Positions 6,329 through 11,198 of a DNA stretch of 11,198 bases are shown piece by piece. The notes below the pieces were generated by a model, which was not told the origin of the DNA, made no database searches, and saw only the letters and a program-made list of their open reading frames with translations. The DNA is from Pseudomonadota bacterium (GTDB lineage Bacteria; Myxococcota; UBA9042; PHBI01): contig SYAK01000373.1 of the NCBI GenBank assembly GCA_005788935.1, positions 1 through 11,198 of the forward strand, written 5' to 3'. Each line of letters begins with the position of its first letter. Position 1 is the first letter of the stretch. The position numbers were made by a program, and so were the translations under genes.

Positions 6329-7297
6329 ATGCACCGCCCCGTCCGCGCTTTCCACATCGCCCTCCTGCTGACCGGCGCCCTCGCCGCTGCGCCAGGCTGT
6401 GCCACGTTCGGCCGCGAGGACTGCTCGAACGCCCAGCGAGGCTTCGGCGCGCCCGTGACCCGCGAGGAGTCGGCGCTCGTCCAGAGCCTGCTCGTGGCGC
6501 TCTCGACCCGAGACTTCCAGGCCTTTCAGGCGCTGCAGCCGTCCCAGCAGCAGTACCTCTCGGTCGCCTGGCGCCATGGAACCGCACGGGCCGACGTCGT
6601 CGCACGCGCCGTCCAGCAGACCGGGGCCTCGCGCCGCGCCTTCGGCGAGCTCGGCGATCGCTTCGCCCTCGCGGGGCTCGAGCCGCGCAGCGCCCACCGC
6701 TGCACGCGACGCATGACGGTCAACGGTGACCCGAGTCATCCGCTCTACGCTCTGAGCGTCGACGTCGGCCCCTTCGCCCTCGCGCTGCCAGTCCACACGA
6801 GCGCTGACCGCGCCTCGCTCGCCGGGACGCCCGTCGTCGAGACGCCGCTGAATCTCGACACGATGGCGAAGGCGGTCGGGCTGCAGGTCGCGCTCCTGAC
6901 GCGGCTCGAGCAGGCCACGCGCGCCGAGGAGGCGCTCTTGCTGCTGAACGACTTCCTCGCGGAGCGGGCCGCAGACCTTGACGCCCTGCGGGCCCGCCTC
7001 GCAGAGACGCCGTGGACCGCCATCTCCCAGACCCCGCTCTCCGAGTTGCTCTCGGCCTTCCACGAGGACTACGGCCAGCGCTGGCGCGATCTCCAGACGC
7101 ACAGCTTCGCCGAGGTCTTCGACACCCCAGCCTTCACGAGCTTCGCGTCCATCTTCTACCCGGCCGACAGCACCGCCCCCGACGCGCCCGACGATGCGGA
7201 CGGCGACGAGCCCGCGACCCCCGAGCCAGAGGCGCCCGAGGCGCCAGCACGGCCGCCCCCGTCCTCCGGGACCCCCGAGCCCGTCAAGACACCCTGA
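6329..7297 (+). CDS. Exported protein of unknown function, probable lipoprotein
   Basis: A 322-residue protein with no family I recognise. The ATG at 6329 follows AGGAG by four bases. Residues 1-24 form a signal peptide ending LAAAPGC; Cys24 could be lipidated, but the lipobox is poor (Ala and Pro at -3 and -2), so a non-lipidated form is possible. The middle (about residues 40-275) is mostly helical with repeated Leu/Ala heptad-like stretches and segments such as ESALVQSLLVALSTRDFQAF that recall helical stress- or lipoprotein-type domains without a clear match. From about residue 283 to the end it is Pro/Asp/Glu/Ala-rich and disordered. It has its own promoter (6270-6299) and a strong terminator (7348-7375), so it appears to be a single-gene transcript. 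It sits between copies A and B of the dispersed repeat. Confidence 0.8.
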   Translation: MHRPVRAFHIALLLTGALAAAPGCATFGREDCSNAQRGFGAPVTREESALVQSLLVALSTRDFQAFQALQPSQQQYLSVAWRHGTARADVVARAVQQTGASRRAFGELGDRFALAGLEPRSAHRCTRRMTVNGDPSHPLYALSVDVGPFALALPVHTSADRASLAGTPVVETPLNLDTMAKAVGLQVALLTRLEQATRAEEALLLLNDFLAERAADLDALRARLAETPWTAISQTPLSELLSAFHEDYGQRWRDLQTHSFAEVFDTPAFTSFASIFYPADSTAPDAPDDADGDEPATPEPEAPEAPARPPPSSGTPEPVKTP

Positions 7298-7347
7298 GCC
7301 ACAGGCCTCCCGCCCAGGACCGAGACCCCGTCCTCGCCCGCGCCCCG

Positions 7348-7375
7348 AGCGGCATCGCACCGCCATGCCGCTTTT
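7348..7375 (+). terminator. Intrinsic terminator of the gene at 6329
   Basis: AGCGGCAT (7348-7355) pairs perfectly with ATGCCGCT (7365-7372) around a nine-base loop, and the stem runs straight into TTTT. It lies 51 bases after the stop codon. This is a textbook Rho-independent terminator and a rare T-run in this GC-rich DNA. Confidence 0.75.
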
Positions 7376-7423
7376 GCGTGCCAGCCCGGGTGGGATGTGC
7401 GAACCTGTGGCACATTGCTCCCG

Positions 7424-7429
7424 TTGACA
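7424..7429 (+). promoter_or_regulatory. Orphan -35 box before the receiver gene
   Basis: A perfect TTGACA lies 90 bases before the receiver ATG, but bases 16-19 downstream are all G and C, so no -10 is visible. It may be a remnant or may use a different sigma factor. Confidence 0.2.
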
Positions 7430-7518
7430 CTGCGTGTTGCCCGCGGCCGCCCCGCCGATGAAGGTCTGGGGGAGGTCGGGGGTGGCCGCGCGCCCTGGCC
7501 ACGAGGGGACCCTGCGAC

Positions 7519-7986
7519 ATGGAACCGAGTCTTCGAGCGCTCGTCATCGACGACCACCCCGTCTTTCGCCTCGGCCTCGTGGCGCAACTCCGCGGACTGT
7601 CGGCGTTCGGCGAGGTGGGCGAAGCGTCGGATGTGGCCTCGGCGCGCGAGGCGTGGCGGGCGGGTGGCTTCAGTCTCGTGACGCTCGACCTGTCGCTCGG
7701 TGGCGCGAGTGGCTTCACGTTGCTCCAGGAGGCGCGGACTGGAAGCTTCGGCGGCGCGGTCCTCGTCGTCTCGATGCACGACGAGGATGCCTACCGGGCA
7801 CGCGCGCGCGCCGAGGGGGCGCGCGACCTCGTGTCGAAGTGGCGGTTCCGTACGACACAGACGATTTCCAGTACGTGTTTGACCTCGGGCTGCTGCGTAA
7901 CGGCCCGAAGGGGACCGAGGCGGCCAACCCCATTTACCGCGAGGTCCCCGTCCGCGAACTGTCGCGCTGGTGGGATTCGTCCGTAA
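7519..7986 (+). CDS. Truncated response regulator: receiver domain only, chimeric C-terminus
   Basis: The first 107 residues are a good NarL/FixJ-type receiver domain that would be phosphorylated by a sensor kinase. The acidic pair Asp11-Asp12 (VIDDHP), acceptor Asp57 (LVTLDLSL), Ser85 (VVSMH) and Lys107 (LVSK) are all present. The ATG follows GAGGGGA (7503-7509) by nine bases. Right after Lys107 the similarity stops: residues 108-155 (WRFRTTQTISST...) are an out-of-frame reading of a different gene remnant, ending at TAA 7984. The last receiver helix and the whole DNA-binding HTH domain expected of this family are missing; full-length members are roughly 210-230 residues. So either a broken gene or a domain without an output. 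No kinase is nearby. Confidence is high for the receiver, lower that any stable protein is made. Confidence 0.75.
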   Translation: MEPSLRALVIDDHPVFRLGLVAQLRGLSAFGEVGEASDVASAREAWRAGGFSLVTLDLSLGGASGFTLLQEARTGSFGGAVLVVSMHDEDAYRARARAEGARDLVSKWRFRTTQTISSTCLTSGCCVTARRGPRRPTPFTARSPSANCRAGGIRP

Positions 7987-8457
7987 GCGAACTCTGGTAG
8001 CCATGGAGGCCGCCTGAGGACCGCCTCGATCTTCCGGCGCTGCACGAGGCCTTCCGCGGCTGGTGGCGCACCAACGCCGGGACGTTGCTGAAGCACGCCG
8101 AGACCTACCACGAGGCCGTGCCGCGCATCGCGCTTGACGGCTTCCTGCAGCGCGTCGTCAATGGCGGCGGCCAGATCGTGCGCGACTTCGCCACCGACCG
8201 CGGCGCCATGGATCTCCCGGTCACCTTCGACGCGGACTGGTTCGGCCTCGACCTCAAGCGCGTACGCGACCACGACGGCCTCGAGGCCATCATGGTCGCC
8301 GGCGTCGTGCAGCTGAGCGGCGACCTCGACAGCCTTGGCCTGTCCGAAGGCTGGCTCGTCGTCCTGCGACGTTCGCGAGGGTCGCACCTCGGACGAGCGC
8401 CTGTGGCACCACGACCTCGACGACGGCGGCCGCCGCATCACCGTGCTTGGCGCCTGA
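7840..8457 (+). pseudogene. Decayed C-terminal fragment of an AAA-like ATPase with PD-(D/E)XK nuclease-type domain
   Basis: From about 7840, in a frame different from the receiver, the DNA encodes DDFQYVFDLGLLRNGPKG, EAANPIYREVPVREL, then a TAG stop at 7998-8000. The same frame continues with LDLPALHEAFRGWW, ETYHEAVPRIALDGFLQRVV, NGGGQIVRDFATDRGAMDL, GLDLKRVRD and LSGDLDSLGLSEGWLVVL. At about 8367-8371 it shifts by one base and finishes TSDERLWHHDLDDGGRRITV up to TGA 8455-8457. This order (ANPIYREV, FLQRVVNGGG, MDL, xLK, DxLGLxxGxLVV, terminal ER...GRRI) is, from memory, the C-terminal half of a widespread family of ATP-binding proteins with an AAA-like domain and a PD-(D/E)XK-type nuclease end. 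The nuclease-like residues (Asp at 8211-8213; Asp-x-Lys at 8250-8258) survive. The ATPase half is absent. Confidence 0.75.
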
Positions 8458-8477
8458 CCTGAACCACGCGAATTGGG

Positions 8478-8500
8478 GTCGTGTCCGATCTTGTGAACTT
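8478..8500 (+). repeat. Dispersed hairpin repeat, copy B
   Basis: This element starts GTCGTGTCCGA and ends TGAACTT, and matches copy C at 19 of 23 positions. The stem is kept through a G-T pair at 8478/8489 and a G-C pair at 8477/8490. It starts 21 bases after the pseudogene stop. Confidence 0.8.
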
Positions 8501-8524
8501 TTTTGAGCCGACCGACCAACTCGA

Positions 8525-8540
8525 CCGAACCCCAGTTCGG
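8525..8540. repeat. Small perfect hairpin between repeats B and C
   Basis: CCGAAC (8525-8530) pairs with GTTCGG (8535-8540) around CCCA. No T-tract follows on the + strand. Confidence 0.45.
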
Positions 8541-8584
8541 CGCATTGGCCCCACGCCACGTCCTATCACATAGGGGGGAAGGGA

Positions 8585-8607
8585 GTCGTGTCCGACTTCA
8601 TGAACTT
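8585..8607 (+). repeat. Dispersed hairpin repeat, copy C
   Basis: This element starts GTCGTGTCCGA and ends TGAACTT. It forms the best hairpin of the three copies: 8582-8588 pairs with 8593-8599 around TGTC, with one G-T wobble. It lies in the same orientation as A and B. Confidence 0.8.
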
Positions 8608-8689
8608 GCGTTCTTGCTCAACCGCGCGCCCCGCGTCGAGGGCCCCCCGAACGGACAGGACGCGCCCGCCCGTGCCCGCTAGATGACGC

Positions 8690-8719
8690 TTGCCCCCCGA
8701 CCCGGCATTCGGCTACGCT
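8690..8719 (+). promoter_or_regulatory. Possible promoter of the yhaO/yhaN-like operon
   Basis: TTGCCC (8690-8695) and TACGCT (8714-8719) are separated by 18 bases and would place the transcript start about 50 bases before the TTG start codon. Match to consensus is modest: three of six positions in the -10. Confidence 0.33.
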
Positions 8720-8776
8720 TGAGCCATCACGACTCGATGCCACGCCCGCAGGCGTCGCCAGAGGCAGGGGGCACGC

Positions 8777-10021
8777 TTGCGCTTCTCGTTCATCCACGCC
8801 GCCGACCTGCACCTCGACAGCCCGCTGACAGGCCTCGGGCAGGCGGCCCTCGCGGAGGCCCTGAAGGACGCGACGCTCGCCGCCTTCGACGCGGTCGTCG
8901 CGCGCGCCCTCGCCTCCGACGCGGCCTTCGTCGTGCTCGCTGGCGACCTCTACGACGGCCCCGAGCACGGCCTCCGGGCGCAGCTCCGCTTCCAGAGCGG
9001 GCTCGAGCGCCTCTCCGAGCGCGGGGTCCCCGTCTTCATCGCCCACGGCAACCATGACCCGCAGGGCGGCCGCTGGGACCTCATCAAGCGCTGGCCCCCC
9101 GGCGTCCACGTCTTCCCGGCCGGGCTCCCCGCGACCCACCCGGTGACGCGCGACGGTCGTCTCCTCGCGCGCGTCCACGGCGTCAGCTACGCCGAGCGCC
9201 ACACGCAGGACAACCTCGCCCGACGCTTCGCGCGCGCCGCGCCCGAGGAGCCGGAGGGGCGCGGCGAGGGCGCGGTCGACGTCGCCGTCCTGCACTGCAA
9301 CGTCGGCGGCGACCCGGACCACGGCGCCTACGCCCCCTGCACGCTCGACGACCTCTGCGCGGCCGGCATGGACTACTGGGCGCTCGGCCACGTCCATCGG
9401 CACCGCATCCTCGCGCGTGGCCCAACCTGGGTCGTCTACCCCGGCTGCACCCAGGGGCGCGGCGTCAGGCCGGGCGAGATCGGGCCCAAGGGCGCCGTCG
9501 AGGTCCTCGTGGACGGCGGCGTCATCCAGGACGTCATCCCCTTCGAGACGGACAGCCTCCGCTTCCTCGAGGTCGCGGTCGACATCGCGCCCGTCGCGGA
9601 CCTCGGCGAGCTGCAGCGCGCCCTCGGGCAGGCCGCCCGGCAGCTCTCGAGCGCCCACCCGTCCGTCACACTCGCCCTCCGCGGGCGCCTGACGGGGCGT
9701 GGGCCGCTGCATGCGCGCCTCCGCCCACCCGCAGCGCGCGACGAGCTCATCGCCGAGCTCTCGCGCGAAGCCGACGGCTGGCTCTGGACGTCGCTCGAGG
9801 ATCTGACCGGGCCGGCCCTCGACCTTCAGCGCCTGCGGGGCCGCGACGACCTGCTCGCGGCGATCCTCGAGACGGCGGACCGCTGGACCGCGGACGGACT
9901 GCCGCGGAGCCTCCGCGAGGAGCTGCTGCGCCCCGGGCTCGATCTGCCGGAGGCGGGGCTCTCCGACCTGCTCGCCAGCGCGACGCTCGACGCCCTCTCC
10001 GACTTCGATCCGGGGGCGTGA
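8777..10021 (+). CDS. yhaO: DNA repair exonuclease, metallophosphoesterase (YhaO/SbcD/Mre11-like)
   Basis: A 414-residue Mn-dependent nuclease subunit that, with the next gene product, should trim double-strand DNA ends in the cytoplasm. The phosphoesterase motifs are all present in order: DLH (Asp10, His12), GDLYD (Asp57), GNHD (Asn92-His93), LHCN (His173) and GHVH (His205, His207). The VVYPGCTQGRGVRPGE...GPKG segment after the last motif is characteristic of the YhaO branch rather than classical SbcD. Length matches YhaO (about 400 residues). The start is TTG at 8777, because the conserved strand RFSFIHAADLHL begins at the next codon, AGGGGG at 8766-8771 is five bases upstream, and the nearest upstream ATG (8737) is in another frame. 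The Rad50-like ATPase starts five bases after its stop. Orthology is inferred from motifs and gene order. Confidence 0.92.
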   Translation: MRFSFIHAADLHLDSPLTGLGQAALAEALKDATLAAFDAVVARALASDAAFVVLAGDLYDGPEHGLRAQLRFQSGLERLSERGVPVFIAHGNHDPQGGRWDLIKRWPPGVHVFPAGLPATHPVTRDGRLLARVHGVSYAERHTQDNLARRFARAAPEEPEGRGEGAVDVAVLHCNVGGDPDHGAYAPCTLDDLCAAGMDYWALGHVHRHRILARGPTWVVYPGCTQGRGVRPGEIGPKGAVEVLVDGGVIQDVIPFETDSLRFLEVAVDIAPVADLGELQRALGQAARQLSSAHPSVTLALRGRLTGRGPLHARLRPPAARDELIAELSREADGWLWTSLEDLTGPALDLQRLRGRDDLLAAILETADRWTADGLPRSLREELLRPGLDLPEAGLSDLLASATLDALSDFDPGA

Positions 10022-10026
10022 CCACC

Positions 10027-11198
10027 ATGCCGATTCGGACGCTCGATGTGTTCTATTTCAGGCAGCTGCAGCGCCTGACGCTCGCGGACCTCCCGGAGCA
10101 AGGGCTCATCGTGGTGTCAGGTCCGAACGAGGCCGGCAAGTCCACGCTGCGCGAGGCCATGACCTGGGCGCTCTTCGGGGGCCGGGCGGCGATCGAGGCC
10201 GAGGTAGCGTTGCAGATGGCGCTCCCGGGTACCGCGATGGTCGACGTGCGGCGCGAGGGAGCGCGCGTGGTGACGCGGCAGGCGGGCGGCCCGAGCGGGG
10301 ACGCGACCGACCTGTCGGCGCTGCTGCGCGGGCTCGACGCGCGGGTCTTTCGGGCCATCTTCGCCTTTGATGCCTTTGACTTGCGCGCGCTCGGCGGGCT
10401 CGATGACGCGGGGATTCGGCAGCGCCTTGCCGCCGCGGGCCTCGAGGGACACGCCGCCCGCCCGTCGCACGAGGTGGTCGCCGCCCTGCGGGAGGCCGAG
10501 GATCGGCTCTGGCGCCCGCGCGCGACCGGCCCGCTGCGGGAGGCGCAGGCGCGGGTCCACGCGCTGCGGCGACAGCTGAGGCAGGCACAAGCCGAGGCCG
10601 GGCGGCTTGGGGAGCGCGAGCGCGGCCTCATGCAGGCCGAGGCGCGGCTCAGAGACCGCGAGGGGGCGCTCAGGCAGGCCGACCGCGAGCTGCAGCGCCT
10701 GTCCGGGCTCGAGACGGCGCGACCGCTGCTAGCCGACCTGACGCTCGCCGAGGCGGCGCTCGCCCGGCGCACCCGACCGACCTCCACGAGGACCGCTTTC
10801 GAGGCGGCGCAGCGGTTGTTTGACGAAACGTCAGTCCATCAGGGGGGCCGCGACCGCGCCCTCGAAGCTGTGACGACCGCGCGGGACGACCTGAGCCGCT
10901 GGCGTCCCGACGACGCGCTGCTCGCCCAGGCGATGCCGCTGGCGGCCCTGCATCGCGAGGCGGGCCGGGTCGGGGGCCTCGTCGATGAGCGCGCGCGCCT
11001 CGTCGCCGACCTCGCGCAGGCCGAGCAGGACCTCGGGGTGCGGACCCAGCTCGCCCCCGAGGGCGCCCGCGAGGCGTTCACAACGTGGCTCGCGGCGACG
11101 ACGGCGCATCCCTCGCTCGAGGTGACGGCCCCCGCCTGGGCCACGTCAAGGGCGGCCCTCGCCGAGGCGACCGCCACGCGCGAGCGCCTGCACCGCGA
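10027..11198 (+). CDS. yhaN: SMC-like AAA ATPase, YhaN/SbcC/Rad50-like, 3' partial
   Basis: This is the ATPase partner of the preceding nuclease; the ABC-type head binds ATP and DNA and gates the nuclease. The frame is open from ATG 10027 to the end of the window: 390 codons with no stop. Residues 1-40 give the first head strand (MPIRTLDVFYFRQLQRLTL) and a perfect Walker A, GPNEAGKST at 32-40, a signature of this group. Residues about 100-120 (LLRGLDARVFRAIFAFDAFD) match the conserved YhaN segment after the Walker A lobe. From about residue 155 the protein turns into an Arg/Ala/Glu/Leu/Gln-rich coiled coil. The signature motif, Walker B and second head half must lie beyond the window. GGGGG at 10012-10016, inside the end of the nuclease gene, is the likely ribosome binding site, so the two are probably coupled. 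Confidence 0.92.
   Translation, partial: MPIRTLDVFYFRQLQRLTLADLPEQGLIVVSGPNEAGKSTLREAMTWALFGGRAAIEAEVALQMALPGTAMVDVRREGARVVTRQAGGPSGDATDLSALLRGLDARVFRAIFAFDAFDLRALGGLDDAGIRQRLAAAGLEGHAARPSHEVVAALREAEDRLWRPRATGPLREAQARVHALRRQLRQAQAEAGRLGERERGLMQAEARLRDREGALRQADRELQRLSGLETARPLLADLTLAEAALARRTRPTSTRTAFEAAQRLFDETSVHQGGRDRALEAVTTARDDLSRWRPDDALLAQAMPLAALHREAGRVGGLVDERARLVADLAQAEQDLGVRTQLAPEGAREAFTTWLAATTAHPSLEVTAPAWATSRAALAEATATRERLHR

Larger units (their letters stand above)
8458..8776. other. Gene-free region with two hairpin repeats before the nuclease operon
   Basis: No gene is visible. The stretch begins right after the pseudogene stop and contains repeat copies B (8478-8500) and C (8585-8607), 107 bases apart, plus a small hairpin CCGAAC/GTTCGG at 8525-8540 with loop CCCA. 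It is less GC-rich than its surroundings between 8465 and 8620 (for example, TTTTTT near 8499 and TATCACATA near 8564). A possible promoter for the downstream nuclease lies near its end. Confidence 0.7.

Noticed and set aside
3756..6605. Very long (949-codon) minus-strand open frame opposite the metalloprotease and its neighbours
   Set aside because: It is Arg/Gly/Ala/Pro-rich with no domain and lies opposite genes with signal peptides, catalytic motifs and ribosome sites; GC-biased third positions keep this antisense frame open.
7408..7422. Sigma-54-like promoter (TGGCAC followed by TTGC)
   Set aside because: The GG-to-GC spacing is wrong for a -24/-12 promoter.
7434..8000. 188-codon frame from 7434 as a separate gene
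   Set aside because: Its first two thirds are an off-frame reading of the receiver; only the part after about 7840 is meaningful and it belongs to the pseudogene.
8085..8462. 125-codon frame as an intact small gene
   Set aside because: It is the middle of the pseudogene in the same frame as the upstream half; its C-terminal residues after about 8370 are out of frame.
1..11198. CRISPR arrays, tRNA, rRNA genes, complete IS elements
   Set aside because: No regular spacer-repeat array, no tRNA-like cloverleaf or rRNA segment, and no transposase frame was recognised on either strand.

Overview
The window is very GC-rich with long antisense shadow ORFs and G/C-loaded third codon positions. Several short exported lipoproteins have Asp/Ala/Pro-rich linkers after the lipobox Cys, and one carries paired six-Cys modules. 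This style is typical of Myxococcota and related former deltaproteobacteria. That placement is an inference from composition and protein style, not a marker-gene assignment.

Layout. (1) At 2-1057 (+) is the 3' part of a beta-class DNA adenine methyltransferase of the Type III Mod kind; its start and any restriction partner lie upstream of the window. (2) At 1074-2558 (-), convergent with it across 16 bases, is a Wzx-like polysaccharide flippase. It may be translationally coupled to a 23-codon leader ORF. (3) A gene-free divergent region (about 2627-3064) holds a strong bulged hairpin and a TTGACA box. It is followed on the + strand by an exported cyclophilin lipoprotein (3065-3814), a lipoprotein zinc metalloprotease with two Cys-rich modules (3933-5597), and a small exported protein of unknown function (5628-6110). 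The last two look like one operon. (4) At 6329-7297 (+) is an exported protein of unknown function with its own promoter and a clear intrinsic terminator (7348-7375). (5) At 7519-8457 there is a genomic scar. An intact-looking receiver domain runs out at its conserved Lys and joins directly to the C-terminal part of an unrelated AAA-ATPase/PD-(D/E)XK-type protein, which itself carries an in-frame TAG and a frameshift. (6) At 8777-11198 (+) is a YhaO-like (SbcD/Mre11-type) nuclease with a TTG start, followed 5 bases later by a YhaN-like (SbcC/Rad50-type) ATPase that runs off the window. Together these should form a DNA double-strand-end processing complex.

A 23-base hairpin-forming motif occurs three times, always in the same orientation and always between genes (6131, 8478, 8585). 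The outer copies bracket the accessory-looking segment that contains the scar. This is the best candidate for undescribed structure here. I did not find a clear new multi-gene system; the methyltransferase could belong to a restriction system mostly outside the window.
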